Positions 18,612-27,774 of a stretch of DNA of 64,000 bases are shown here, in pieces (the first letter of the stretch is position 1; each line of letters starts with the position of its first letter). Below the pieces are notes generated by a model. It did not search any database. It was given only the letters and a program-made list of their open reading frames with translations, and was not told where the DNA came from. Position numbers and translations under genes: made by a program. Location: positions 640,732 through 704,731 of the forward strand of contig NZ_JAPMXC010000010.1 of assembly GCF_026624755.1 (NCBI RefSeq). The letters are read 5' to 3'. The stretch comes from Robbsia betulipollinis (GTDB lineage Bacteria; Pseudomonadota; Gammaproteobacteria; Burkholderiales; Burkholderiaceae).

Positions 18612-19295
18612 TCAATCGATGTAACGCAAGCCCGCCTTTTGCAGGGGGTCGCGCATGCCGTACATATCCAGACCGAGCACGCCCGTCGCCAGTTTGATGC
18701 GCTTTTCGTTTTCGTTGGCCTCGCGCGCGGCGGCCTTCTCGAGCACGTCGGCGGCCCGGGCGGCCGGCACGACGACCACGCCATCGGCATCCGCGACCAC
18801 CACATCGCCCGGGTTGACCAGCGCGCCGGCGCACACCACGGGAATGTTGACGGAACCCAGCGTCGCCTTCACCGTCCCCTTCGCCGAGACCGCCTTGCTC
18901 CATACGGGAAAATCCATATCGGCCAGCACGCGTACGTCCCGCACGCCGGCGTCGATCACCAGCCCGCGCGCGCCGCGCGCCTGGAAACTGGTCGCCAGCA
19001 GATCGCCGAAGAAACCGTCCGTGCAGTCGGCGGTGACGGCGGCGACCACCAGATCGCCGGGCCGGATTTGCTCCGCGGCAACATGCATCATCCAGTTGTC
19101 GCCCGGCTGCAGCAGCACCGTCACGGCGGTGCCGCTCGCCTGCGCGGTCTCGTAGATGCCGCGCATGTACGGTTTCATCAGGCCCGTGCGTCCCATGGCC
19201 TCGTGAACCGTCGCGGTGCCGAGCGCGCCGAGTTTCTCGGCCACGCCGGCGTCCGCCCGTTGAATGTTGCGATACACCACTCCGAGTTCGTACAT
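18612..19295 (-). CDS. ligK: 4-carboxy-4-hydroxy-2-oxoadipate aldolase (oxaloacetate decarboxylase family)
   Basis: The 227-residue protein belongs to the class-II HMG/CHA aldolase family with the RraA fold. It cleaves 4-carboxy-4-hydroxy-2-oxoadipate to pyruvate and oxaloacetate, the final step of the protocatechuate-4,5 and gallate pathways. Conserved parts include [12 protein letters not shown] near the N-terminus, [14 protein letters not shown] (metal and substrate binding) and [20 protein letters not shown] 19295 is preferred over ATG 19301 because the AGGG ribosome-binding site is nine bases from the former and only three from the latter. It sits directly after ligJ. Confidence 0.9.
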   Translation of the reverse strand: MYELGVVYRNIQRADAGVAEKLGALGTATVHEAMGRTGLMKPYMRGIYETAQASGTAVTVLLQPGDNWMMHVAAEQIRPGDLVVAAVTADCTDGFFGDLLATSFQARGARGLVIDAGVRDVRVLADMDFPVWSKAVSAKGTVKATLGSVNIPVVCAGALVNPGDVVVADADGVVVVPAARAADVLEKAAAREANENEKRIKLATGVLGLDMYGMRDPLQKAGLRYID

Positions 19296-19297
19296 GA

Positions 19298-20323
19298 TCA
19301 TTTTCCCTTGGTTTTCAGCATGGCATCGAGACGCGGATAAACGCGCCGCGCATTGCCTTCGAAGAGTTGCTGGCGCTGTGCCGCGGTGATGTTCGCGGCG
19401 TCGATGTAGCGGCGCGTGTCGTCGTAATAGTGGCCGGTCTCCGGATCGATGCCGCGTACCGCACCGATCATTTCGCTGGCGAAAAGGATGTTGTCCACCG
19501 GAATCACATGCGTGAGCAGATCGATGCCTGGCTGGTGATACACGCATGTGTCGAAGAAGATGTTCTTGAGAAGGTGCTCGGCGAGCGGCGGTTTCTTCAT
19601 TTCCTGGGCAAGGCCCCGGAACCGGCCCCAGTGATACGGCACGGCGCCGCCGCCATGGGGAATCACGAAGCGCAACGTGGGAAAATCGCCGAACAGATCG
19701 GACGTGAGGCACTGCATGAAGGCGGTCGTGTCCGCGTTCAGATAATGGGCGCCCGTCGTGTGAAAACACGCGTTGCAGCTGGTGCTGACGTGAATCATCG
19801 CCGGGATGTCGTATTCCACCATTTTTTCGTAAATCGGGTACCAATGGCGGTCCGAGAGCGGGGGACTCGTCCAGTGCCCGCCCGAGGGATCCGGGTTCAG
19901 GTTGATGGCGACATTGCCATACTCCTCGACGCATCGGACCAGCTCCGGAATGCACGTCGCCAGGTCCGCCCCGGGACTCTGCGGCAACATCGCCGCCGGC
20001 ACGAAATGATCGGGGAACAGCGCGCTGACGCGGTGGCACAGCTCGTTGCAGATGGCGGCCCACGTCTTCGAAATCTCCACGTCGCCGATGTGGTGCGCCA
20101 TGAAGCTCGCACGCGGACTGAAGATCGTGAGGTCGAGTCCGCGCGCCTGCATCAAACGGAGTTGATTGGCTTCGATCGATTCGCGCAGTTCGTCGTCGCT
20201 GATGTGCAGTTCCGAGACTTTCGGCATTTCCGCTGCATTGCCGATGCCCGCGATCTGGCGGTTGCGCCAGGTTTCCAGCGCCTTGGGCGCGGTGGTGTAG
20301 TGGCCGTGGATGTCGATGATCAT
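19298..20323 (-). CDS. ligJ: 4-oxalomesaconate hydratase, amidohydrolase type (LigJ)
   Basis: The 341-residue length and sequence match LigJ, the metal-dependent amidohydrolase-fold hydratase turning 4-oxalomesaconate into 4-carboxy-4-hydroxy-2-oxoadipate. It starts [16 protein letters not shown] (HxH metal motif). Other landmarks are [53 protein letters not shown] and a late active-site region [17 protein letters not shown]. Its stop codon nearly abuts the next gene, so ligJ and ligK are coupled. It is unrelated to the PIG-L-type GalB hydratase used by Pseudomonas putida for the same step. Confidence 0.93.
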   Translation of the reverse strand: MIIDIHGHYTTAPKALETWRNRQIAGIGNAAEMPKVSELHISDDELRESIEANQLRLMQARGLDLTIFSPRASFMAHHIGDVEISKTWAAICNELCHRVSALFPDHFVPAAMLPQSPGADLATCIPELVRCVEEYGNVAINLNPDPSGGHWTSPPLSDRHWYPIYEKMVEYDIPAMIHVSTSCNACFHTTGAHYLNADTTAFMQCLTSDLFGDFPTLRFVIPHGGGAVPYHWGRFRGLAQEMKKPPLAEHLLKNIFFDTCVYHQPGIDLLTHVIPVDNILFASEMIGAVRGIDPETGHYYDDTRRYIDAANITAAQRQQLFEGNARRVYPRLDAMLKTKGK

Positions 20324-20353
20324 GGTTGCTTTCAGACGTGAAGGATGGGGACG

Positions 20354-21661
20354 CTACGCGCCCAGGCGCTTGCGCGGGCCCGTGACGGGGCATGCCGCCC
20401 CGGGGTGTCCCGGCGTTTGCGTAGTTGAAATAACCTCGGGTATCGATGCCCGTATCATTTCGATCAAAGAGCGCGCCGCGGGCGACTGCACCCCGTGAAT
20501 TGGGACGGTCAGACCCACGTCGCGACGCGTGCCTTGCAGTGCCAGGTCGAGCACGGCGAGTTGTTCCGATTCGCACTCGTAAAACAGTTGTTGCGCCGAC
20601 AGCGCCGCGAGCATGTCCGTTCGCAGCAGCACGCCGCGGATGATCGCCAGATCGGCCGTTTCCAGCGAAGGCGCGGGCGCCTTCAACTTTGCGCGGCGAA
20701 ATTGATTTTCGAACAGGGCGCGCGCGGGCGCATGGCTGCGCGGCAGGATCCACTGCGCGTCCCTGACGTCAGAGATCGTCAAACCGCTGCGTTGCGCGAG
20801 CGGGTGCCCGGCGCGTGCGAGCACGACCATTTCCTCGGACATCAGGCACTCGGTCTTCAAGCCGCTGGCGCCGTCGTGGGGCCGCAGTGCCCCGAGGATG
20901 AAATCGATATCCCCGGCGCGCAGGCCCGCCACCAGGATTTCGTATGCGCTTTCGTCCGTCACGACGTGAACCCCGGGGTGAATCCGGTTCAATGCCGCGA
21001 TCGCCGCGGGGAGAATGAGCGTTCGCCCGAGCGGCAGCGCCCCGACGGTGACGGTGCCGCGCACCATGCCCTGCAGTTCCGCCACGACGTCCGGGATGTG
21101 CCTGAGTTCATTGAGCACGCGTCTGACATGCAGCAGGAACGTGTCGCCTTCGGCCGTCAACGACGTTCCGCGCGCGTTGCGATGAAACAGCGAGAGGCCC
21201 GAGCCGCTTTCCAGGCTGCGGATGGCCCCGCTTACCGCCGGTTGCGTGATGCCGAAAGCAGCGGCGGTGGTGGGCATGTGGCGGTGTCGCGAAAGCGCGG
21301 CGAAGAGCTGCAAACGCCGTGAATTCAGCAGATACGCCGGCAGCGTGCCCGCCGCGAGCACGCGCCGCCGCGCGTGCTGCGCCGCGCACCACTGGGCCAG
21401 CTCCTCCAGTTCCGCGAAAATGCCGTCGCAACACGCGAGCACGGCGGCGCCGACGGCCGTCGGCAGCATGCCGGAATGCTTGCGTTCGAACAACGCAGCG
21501 GCAAGCGCCGTCTCCAGTTCCTGGATCGACCGCGTGATGGCCGACTGCGCGCGAAAGAGCGCTGCCGCCGCGCGTGAGGCGCTTCCCATCCGCGCGACCA
21601 TCCTGAAGGTGCGCAGGTGCAGAAGACTGAGGGGGGCGGCGGTAACGGTAGTCTTGGTCAC
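20354..21661 (-). CDS. LysR-type regulator with two tandem HTH domains (aromatic cluster)
   Basis: At 435 residues this is about 120 longer than a normal LysR protein because the DNA-binding domain is present twice. The first copy spans about residues 12-75 ([20 protein letters not shown]..) and the second about 112-175 ([34 protein letters not shown]). The effector domain follows from about 195 ([16 protein letters not shown]). It is encoded upstream of, and in the same direction as, ligJ-ligK and divergently from ligBA, so it is the obvious regulator of both arms. The start is GTG at 21661. Confidence 0.85.
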   Translation of the reverse strand: MTKTTVTAAPLSLLHLRTFRMVARMGSASRAAAALFRAQSAITRSIQELETALAAALFERKHSGMLPTAVGAAVLACCDGIFAELEELAQWCAAQHARRRVLAAGTLPAYLLNSRRLQLFAALSRHRHMPTTAAAFGITQPAVSGAIRSLESGSGLSLFHRNARGTSLTAEGDTFLLHVRRVLNELRHIPDVVAELQGMVRGTVTVGALPLGRTLILPAAIAALNRIHPGVHVVTDESAYEILVAGLRAGDIDFILGALRPHDGASGLKTECLMSEEMVVLARAGHPLAQRSGLTISDVRDAQWILPRSHAPARALFENQFRRAKLKAPAPSLETADLAIIRGVLLRTDMLAALSAQQLFYECESEQLAVLDLALQGTRRDVGLTVPIHGVQSPAARSLIEMIRASIPEVISTTQTPGHPGAACPVTGPRKRLGA

Positions 21662-22039
21662 GACGTCATCGAAGCATCAGGAACACAACAGGAGGGTGCC
21701 ACAGGAAAATCGTCGACAAGGTTGCGAACTGGCTTTCTAGCCATCTAATTATCTTATCGGAAGCGCAGACGATGACTGCCGTCCGTGGCCATGATACCGC
21801 GCTTTCGACGCGCCAAACCTCCCGCGGCAACAGGTTTCGGCGACGATTCGAGACGCCAAATTCCTTGATTGCGGCCGCGCGCAACGTGGCATGATGAAAA
21901 CATCTGGTTAACCCGGGCTTTCGGCAGGGGCCCTTTCTTCTATATGTTTGCATCCCAAGGGCGGGTGCCGCGGATATCGATAAGCAATGCGTATCCGTTT
22001 CACGTCGTGATGCCGTGGGAAAAAATAAAAGGTAAGAAT
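21662..22039. promoter_or_regulatory. Divergent promoter region between the LysR gene and ligB
   Basis: This 378-bp stretch has no credible gene. It must hold the promoters of the LysR-ligJK arm and of ligBA. An AT-rich island at 21737-21757 (TCTAGCCATCTAATTATCTT with a T-N11-A-like geometry) is the best candidate LysR operator, but I cannot define it from one copy. The ribosome-binding site AAAAGG for ligB lies at its right end. Confidence 0.4.
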
Positions 22040-22894
22040 ATGGCAAGAATCATCGGAGGAATCGGTACCTCCCACGTCCCGACCATGGGCCTGGCCCACG
22101 ACAAGGGCAAGCACAACGACCCGGCATGGGCACCTTTGTTTCAGGGTTACGCACCGGTTGCGCAGTGGCTCGCGGAGCGCAAGCCCGATGTGATGCTGAT
22201 GATCTACAACGATCACGCGAACAGCTTCTTCTTCGACTGCTATCCCACTTTCGCGCTGGGCGTGTCGGGAACCCACGAATTCGCGGACGAAGGCGCGGGC
22301 AAGAGAAACCTGCCGGATATCTCGGGCCATTCCGAACTGGCTGTTCACCTTGCCGAGCAACTCATCGCGGACGAGTTCGACTTGACCATCTTCCAGGATC
22401 GCCCCCTGGATCATGGGTGCAATTCGCCGCTCTCGCTGATGAGCGAATATCAGGGGGGATGGCCGTTCGCGCTGGTGCCGTTGCAGGTGAATGTCCTGCA
22501 ATATCCGCTGCCCACCGCGAATCGCTGTTACCGGCTGGGCCAGGCGTTGCGTCGCGCCATCGAATCGTTCGATGCCGATCTGAACGTGGTGGTGGTGGGC
22601 ACCGGCGGTTTGTCGCACCAGGTGCACGGGGAGCGGAGCGGGTTCAACAACGAGGATTGGGACAAGACGTTCCTCGAATGGATTGTCACGGACCCCGAGC
22701 GGCTCGCCAGGATGAAGCATGTCGACTATATCCGCCTGGGTGGCGCCGAAAGCGTGGAAACCATCATGTGGCTGACGATGCGCGGCGCGCTGGGCGCGAG
22801 CGTTCAGGAAGTGCATCGCAATTACTATCTTGCGACCAGTACCGCGATGGCGGTCACCGTATATGAAACCGCCCCTGCGGAGAGCGCGCCATGA
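22040..22894 (+). CDS. ligB: Extradiol ring-cleavage dioxygenase beta subunit (LigB type; protocatechuate 4,5- or gallate dioxygenase)
   Basis: The 284-residue class-III extradiol dioxygenase catalytic subunit cleaves the aromatic ring with Fe(II). It begins MARIIGGIGTSHVPTMG (iron ligand His12) and carries the second His in the NDHANSFFFD segment; a Glu follows later, around residue 240. Length equals the LigB subunit of protocatechuate 4,5-dioxygenase. The start at 22040 has an AAAAGG ribosome-binding site. It overlaps ligA by four bases (ATGA). Because the cluster has no ligC or ligI, gallate, whose cleavage gives 4-oxalomesaconate directly, is a plausible substrate. Confidence 0.9.
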   Translation: MARIIGGIGTSHVPTMGLAHDKGKHNDPAWAPLFQGYAPVAQWLAERKPDVMLMIYNDHANSFFFDCYPTFALGVSGTHEFADEGAGKRNLPDISGHSELAVHLAEQLIADEFDLTIFQDRPLDHGCNSPLSLMSEYQGGWPFALVPLQVNVLQYPLPTANRCYRLGQALRRAIESFDADLNVVVVGTGGLSHQVHGERSGFNNEDWDKTFLEWIVTDPERLARMKHVDYIRLGGAESVETIMWLTMRGALGASVQEVHRNYYLATSTAMAVTVYETAPAESAP

Positions 22895-23250
22895 ATCCGC
22901 AATTGCATGACGTCGAAACGTTGACGGGGACCTACCCCTTCGATATCCGGCAAAGCATCAAGACCCTGCGCCTCAACCGTTTCCTGTGGCGAATGCGCGA
23001 GCCCGCGACGCGAACGCTGTGGCTGGAAGACCGCACGGCGGCCTACGACGCGGCCGGCCTGACCGATACGGAGCGTGACCTGGTCGATCGTGCGGATTGG
23101 CTCGGCTTGATTCAGTATGGCGTGTGTTTTTTCGTGCTCGAAAAATTCGCCCGCGTGGTCAAGGTCACGAATCTGGAAATGTACGCGAGCATGCGGGGCG
23201 AAAGCCTGGCGTCCTTTCTCACCACGCGCAGGGTACCCGGCGCCGTGTGA
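22891..23250 (+). CDS. ligA: Extradiol dioxygenase alpha subunit (LigA type)
   Basis: This 119-residue helical subunit matches LigA, which caps the active site of LigB. It has GTYPFDIRQSIKTLRLNRFLW at the N-terminus and DWLGLIQYGVCFFVLEKFARV in the core. Fused gallate dioxygenases (GalA, DesB) carry this as a C-terminal domain; here it is a separate gene that overlaps ligB by four bases. A short triplicated repeat lies immediately downstream. Confidence 0.9.
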   Translation: MNPQLHDVETLTGTYPFDIRQSIKTLRLNRFLWRMREPATRTLWLEDRTAAYDAAGLTDTERDLVDRADWLGLIQYGVCFFVLEKFARVVKVTNLEMYASMRGESLASFLTTRRVPGAV

Positions 23251-23256
23251 GGAGAT

Positions 23257-23298
23257 GTCGGGCCGCGTAGGTCGGGCCGCGCAGGTCGGGCCGCGCAG
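23257..23298. repeat. 14-bp tandem repeat, three copies
   Basis: The unit GTCGGGCCGCGCAG occurs at 23257-23270 (with one T for C change), 23271-23284 and 23285-23298, directly after the ligA stop and before the transporter gene. It is GC-rich and not palindromic. No function is evident. Confidence 0.9.
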
Positions 23299-23383
23299 GC
23301 ATGAAAACGCCGAAGTAAAAAAGACAAGAGCGCCGTCGGATGCGGTCAACCGCCCAGTGCGCAGCGCTCAATAGGAGACCTTC

Positions 23384-24727
23384 ATGAAACCCACTGCATC
23401 CGTCGACATCAAGGCATTCATCGATGCGCGCAAAATGTCCGCGTATCAATGGCTGGTGCTCGTCCTCTGCTTCGCCATCGTGACACTGGACGGACTGGAC
23501 ACCGCCGTGATGGGATTCGTCGCGCCTGTCGTCATGCACGACTGGAACGTCAGTCGCGCCGCGTTCGGGCCCGTGATGGGCGCGGCGATGATCGGACTGG
23601 CCGTGGGCGCGTTGACGGCCGGTCCCGCGTCGGATCGCATAGGGCGTAAAAAAATCCTGATCGGATCGGTATTTTGCTTCGGGTTCTTCAGTCTGCTCTG
23701 CGCGCTGGCCCAAACGCCGTTCCAGCTCATGGCGCTGCGCTTCCTGACGGGGTTGGGCCTGGGCGCCGCGATGCCGAATTCGACGACCTTGCTGTCGGAA
23801 TACGTGCCATCGCGCAGCCGATCCCTGTTGTTGACCATCATGTTCACGGGCTTCAACTTCGGTTCGGGACTGGGCGGTTTCGTGGCGGCGGAATTGCTTC
23901 CGACGTTTGGCTGGCGCGGCGTGTTCGTGTTCTGCGGCACGCTGCCCATCCTGGCGATTCCGGTTCTCCTTGCCTTTCTCCCGGAGTCCGCCCGCCTCAT
24001 GCTGGTCCGTCGCGTCGATTCGCGACGTATCGCGAACACGCTGGGCCGCGTGGCCGGCCACGTATTCCCCGGGGACGTGCGCTTCACCGCGCCGGAACCC
24101 GCGCTGTCGGTCAAGGCGCCCGTCAAAATGCTTTTCGCCGACGGTTACGCTTTCAGTACGCTGATGCTGTGGCTGACCTATTTCATGGGACTGCTGATCA
24201 TCTACCTGCTGACCGGATGGCTCCCGACGCTGATCAGGGACGCCGGATTCTCCGTCGCGCGCGCGGCGACGATCGCCGGGCTGTTTCAACTCGGCGGCAC
24301 CGTGGGCGCCGTCGTGGTGGGTTTCCTGATGGATCGCATGGATCGCAATATCGTGATCGGCACCGCGTATCTGCTGGGCGGGGTCTTCATTTTCTCCCTG
24401 GGATTGGGATCGATGCAATCGGCGTTGCTGCCGGTGCTGGTCACGGCCGCGGGCTTTTGCATGAGCGGCGCGCAGACGGGTCTCAATGCGCTGGCGCCAA
24501 GCTGCTATCCGACGCGCTCCCGCGCCACCGGCGTGAGCTGGATGCTCGGTATCGGCAGGCTGGGCGGCATTCTCGGTTCCATTGTCGGCGGCACGCTGCT
24601 GTCCCTGGGGTTCGGTTTCGCGACGGTGCTCTCCGTGCTCGCCCTGCCGGCGGTGATCGCTGCCGCCGCGATCGTGACGAACCGCCTCGCGTTGCGTTTC
24701 ATCACGACGCCGGTCGTGGAGGCATGA
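23384..24727 (+). CDS. Aromatic acid:H+ symporter, MFS (PcaK/GalT type)
   Basis: This 447-residue, 12-helix carrier belongs to the AAHS family. It starts with a cytoplasmic leader and then ..LDGLDTAVMGFVAPVV.., whose DGxD motif in helix 1 is required in PcaK-like symporters. The MFS loop 2-3 motif is GPASDRIGRKK. It lies between ligA and a porin gene, parallel to the galT position in Pseudomonas putida, so it probably imports the aromatic acid consumed by LigAB. Start 23384 has a GGAGA ribosome-binding site. Its stop overlaps the porin start region. Confidence 0.9.
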   Translation: MKPTASVDIKAFIDARKMSAYQWLVLVLCFAIVTLDGLDTAVMGFVAPVVMHDWNVSRAAFGPVMGAAMIGLAVGALTAGPASDRIGRKKILIGSVFCFGFFSLLCALAQTPFQLMALRFLTGLGLGAAMPNSTTLLSEYVPSRSRSLLLTIMFTGFNFGSGLGGFVAAELLPTFGWRGVFVFCGTLPILAIPVLLAFLPESARLMLVRRVDSRRIANTLGRVAGHVFPGDVRFTAPEPALSVKAPVKMLFADGYAFSTLMLWLTYFMGLLIIYLLTGWLPTLIRDAGFSVARAATIAGLFQLGGTVGAVVVGFLMDRMDRNIVIGTAYLLGGVFIFSLGLGSMQSALLPVLVTAAGFCMSGAQTGLNALAPSCYPTRSRATGVSWMLGIGRLGGILGSIVGGTLLSLGFGFATVLSVLALPAVIAAAAIVTNRLALRFITTPVVEA

Positions 24728-24729
24728 TG

Positions 24730-25836
24730 ATGAAAAGTCTTGCCCATACCCTACTGAAATCCCTTTGCGTCGGCGCGACGCTGCTCGGCGGTACAGGCGC
24801 CTTCGCCCAAAGCAGCGTGACCCTGTGGGGCATGCTCGACAGCGGCATCACGTACGTCAGCAATCAGGGCGGCGGTCACAATGTCAAGCTGGACGACGGC
24901 GTGAACGGCCCGAATCTGTGGGGCTTGAAGGGGATCGAAGACCTCGGCGGCGGCACGAAAGCGATATTCGAACTGGTATCTCAATTTCAGGTGGACAACG
25001 GCGGTTTCATGCCGAACAAAAGCCTGTTCAGCCGCAACGCCTATGTGGGTCTCACGAATGACCGATATGGAAAGCTCACGCTGGGCAACCAGTACGATTT
25101 CATGACGGATGCGCTGTATTTCTCCGGCGACGATCCGGCGGAGATTTCCGGGCATTTTTACGATTTTCGCGCGGGGCCCTTCACGAAACTCGCATTGCCC
25201 GGCAACGCCACCGGTGCGTTCGACTGGGATCGGATGGCGGGCGAGGCGGTGGCGAACTCGGTGAAGTACGTGAGCCCGACGCTGGCCGGCTTCAGTGCCG
25301 GCGCGATGTACCAGTTCGGCGGCGTGGCGGGCTCCGTCGGCGAGGCGAATGGCGCGAGTTTCGGGCTGAACTACGGCACCCGGGAACTGGGCGCGAATGC
25401 CGCCTATACCAATCTCAAATATGCCACCACGGGAACCGCCACGACGAGCGTGCGCAATTGGGGCGCGGGCGCGCATGCGCGCTTCGGCGACTGGTTCACC
25501 AATGCCTTGTTCACGACCGTGCGCAACTCGGCCAATGGCGGTGCGTTGTACGAAGCGTCGGTGGGTGCGCGCTACAATTTCACCACTGCGTGGAATACCG
25601 GCGTCTCGTACATGTATATGAAGGGTAACGGAGTGGTCAGCGACAACCACGCCCACCAAATGGCAGCGATCCTCGAGTATGGTTTCTCCAAACGCACCAG
25701 CGTGTATGCGCTCGCGGTGTATCAACGCGCCAACGATGGCGCCTCGGCGCGGATCAACGGCATGAACGGCAGCAACGACGGCTCCACGACGAACACGCAA
25801 ACCGTCGCACGGGTGGGCATCCGGACCCGCTTCTGA
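24730..25836 (+). CDS. Gram-negative outer-membrane porin (Burkholderia OmpC-like)
   Basis: The 368-residue protein has a signal peptide (MKSLAHTLLKSLCVGATLLGGTGAFA) cleaved before QSSVTLWGMLDSGITYVSN, the usual start of 16-strand general porins in this family. Alternating beta strands follow, and the last strand ends ..VARVGIRTRF with the terminal Phe needed for BAM-dependent assembly. Three consecutive ATG codons (24724, 24727, 24730) are in frame; the third best fits the GGAGG element. Its place at the end of the lig cluster suggests it admits the aromatic substrate. Confidence 0.9.
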   Translation: MKSLAHTLLKSLCVGATLLGGTGAFAQSSVTLWGMLDSGITYVSNQGGGHNVKLDDGVNGPNLWGLKGIEDLGGGTKAIFELVSQFQVDNGGFMPNKSLFSRNAYVGLTNDRYGKLTLGNQYDFMTDALYFSGDDPAEISGHFYDFRAGPFTKLALPGNATGAFDWDRMAGEAVANSVKYVSPTLAGFSAGAMYQFGGVAGSVGEANGASFGLNYGTRELGANAAYTNLKYATTGTATTSVRNWGAGAHARFGDWFTNALFTTVRNSANGGALYEASVGARYNFTTAWNTGVSYMYMKGNGVVSDNHAHQMAAILEYGFSKRTSVYALAVYQRANDGASARINGMNGSNDGSTTNTQTVARVGIRTRF

Positions 25837-25882
25837 CGATCCCTCTCTGAGGTCCGTCTCCCGGGCGGGTGCCGCGCCCGTC

Positions 25883-26830
25883 TCAGCGCGATGTTTCGTC
25901 GATCCCGCTGGCCACCGACGTCACGGTGACGATCAGCAGACCATAGACGATCGCGCGCAATCCGGCGCCCGCGCCGGTAGCGTTCAGCAGGGCATTGATG
26001 AGGAAAAGGAAGCAGGCCGCGCTCCATACGCCTGTCGGGCTTGCGCGGCCACCGGCGACCCGCGTGCCGCCGATGACCACCACCGCGACGGACAGAAGCA
26101 GGTAGTCCGCCCCCATGTCCAGCGTGGCGCCGCCGGAGAACGCAGCCAGCAGCAGGCCGGCGAACGCGGCGAGGATCGAGCAGCTCACATAGGTCAGGCA
26201 CCGCACGGCGTCGACGCGCACGCCGGCCAGATGCGCCGCCCGGAGATTCTGTCCGAGTGCCGAGAGACTGCGACCCGGCACCAGCCGGAACAGGACGAAG
26301 GCCACCGCCAGCGTGATCGCCAGCGCGACGAAGGCGAGGCCCGATATGCCCCCGAGGTGACTCAACGCGAAGTTTTCCAGCGCGGGCGGCGGCGCCGCGC
26401 CTCCCCGCCCGAGGCTGATCGCCAGCGACTGCATGACGAAGCTCGACGACAGGGTGGCGATGATCGGCGGAATGCGCAGCAGCCGGATCAGGAGGAAATT
26501 GAACACTCCGATGGCGGTCCCCGTGGCCAGCACGGCGACGATGCCCAGGACGATGGCGTGATTCGATGCCGCCATCACGCGCATGCCGACACCGCTGGCC
26601 AGGGCGATCGTGGCCGGGATGGAAAGATCGATATTGCCCGGCCCGCTGGTGATCACGAGCATCTGCCCCAATCCCACCAGCACCGTGAAGACGACGAATG
26701 CCGAAGCGGTCGACAGCATGCTGGCGGCGGTGCCCCAGCCGAACAGCACGCTCGCCGCGATGCCCACCAGCAGGGCACCGAGAAAGGACCAGAGCCAGGC
26801 CGGCCGTTCCCTGTGAAGAAAGCGCTTCAT
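25883..26830 (-). CDS. Sugar ABC transporter permease (RbsC family), second copy
   Basis: This 315-residue BPD_transp_2 permease has about 8-10 membrane helices. It includes GLGQMLVITSGPGNIDLSIPATIALASG near the N-terminus (the RbsC-type motif) and the cytoplasmic loop VPGRSLSALGQNLRAAHLAGVRV. It is the last gene of a four-gene operon (binding protein, ATPase, two permeases). The two permeases differ in sequence, so they probably form a heterodimeric channel. The start overlaps the preceding gene's stop by four bases. Confidence 0.88.
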   Translation of the reverse strand: MKRFLHRERPAWLWSFLGALLVGIAASVLFGWGTAASMLSTASAFVVFTVLVGLGQMLVITSGPGNIDLSIPATIALASGVGMRVMAASNHAIVLGIVAVLATGTAIGVFNFLLIRLLRIPPIIATLSSSFVMQSLAISLGRGGAAPPPALENFALSHLGGISGLAFVALAITLAVAFVLFRLVPGRSLSALGQNLRAAHLAGVRVDAVRCLTYVSCSILAAFAGLLLAAFSGGATLDMGADYLLLSVAVVVIGGTRVAGGRASPTGVWSAACFLFLINALLNATGAGAGLRAIVYGLLIVTVTSVASGIDETSR

Positions 26831-27774
26831 TGACGTGCCTCCTGCCGGCGAAACACCAGTCTCAGGGACAACACGGCCATCAGGATGGCACCTTGCAGTC
26901 CGATCTGCCATTGCGGCGCGATTTGCAGAAAGGACAGGAACGAGGACGCCAGCGTGAGCGTGATGGCGCCCAGCACCGCGCCGACCGGCGAGACCCGGCC
27001 GCCGGTGAATTCGCCCCCGCCCAGAATCACGCCGGCGACCGACAGCAAGGTGTAGCGCAGCGCGATATTGGCGTCGGCGGACGTGGTCAGACCGAGCAGC
27101 GTCAGACCGGAGCAGACGCCGAAGCATCCGGCCAGCCCGAACAGGACCGCCTTGGAGCGGATGACGGACCAGCCGAGACGGCGCATGGCGGCGGGATTGC
27201 CGCCCATTCCGCGCAGCCCCACGCCGACAGCCGAACGCATGAAGAACAGGTGCGCGGCGAGGGCGATCACGACCGTCCACACCAGCGGGGCGGGCAGGAG
27301 GGGCGTCTGGGCGTTCATCAAGGCGGCCAGCCAGTCCGGGCTGCTACCGCCCGGCGTGGGGAGGAGCAGCACGGCGATACCGTTCCACACGAAGGACAGG
27401 CCCAGGGTCACCACCACCGAGGAAACGCGCCGGAATTCGATCAATGCACCGACGAAGGCATAGACGAGCACGCAGGCGACGAGCGCGGTCACGCCCAGCG
27501 CCGGGTTCGAGTGCAACAGCGTGCCGCCGATGCAGGCCACCAGACTGATGAACGATCCGATCGACAGATCGAGTTCGTTGGCCGCGATCACCGAAAGTTG
27601 AGCGAGCGTCGCGAACACGATGGGCACGGCCAGGTTGAGCAACATCACGCCGCCGAAATAGCTGAGCGTGCTGGGCTGGACGATGCTCATCGGAATCAGC
27701 ACCGCGAACAGCGAGGCGACCGGCAGCAGGATGCGCTGGTCGTGCAGGCGATGCAGGGAAAGGGCCGATTTCAT
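26827..27774 (-). CDS. Sugar ABC transporter permease (RbsC family), first copy
   Basis: This second RbsC-like membrane protein of 315 residues carries IVFATLAQLSVIAANELDLSIGSFISLVACIGG (family motif) and SAVGVGLRGMGGNPAAMRRLGWSV in the coupling loop. It is preceded by the ATPase gene with a 4-bp overlap (27771-27774) and followed by the other permease, also with a 4-bp overlap, so translation is tightly coupled. Confidence 0.88.
   Translation of the reverse strand: MKSALSLHRLHDQRILLPVASLFAVLIPMSIVQPSTLSYFGGVMLLNLAVPIVFATLAQLSVIAANELDLSIGSFISLVACIGGTLLHSNPALGVTALVACVLVYAFVGALIEFRRVSSVVVTLGLSFVWNGIAVLLLPTPGGSSPDWLAALMNAQTPLLPAPLVWTVVIALAAHLFFMRSAVGVGLRGMGGNPAAMRRLGWSVIRSKAVLFGLAGCFGVCSGLTLLGLTTSADANIALRYTLLSVAGVILGGGEFTGGRVSPVGAVLGAITLTLASSFLSFLQIAPQWQIGLQGAILMAVLSLRLVFRRQEARQ

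Noticed and set aside
23674..25836. 720-codon frame covering transporter and porin as one protein
   Set aside because: The first half is an off-frame of the MFS gene. The porin has a clear signal peptide and starts at 24724-24730.
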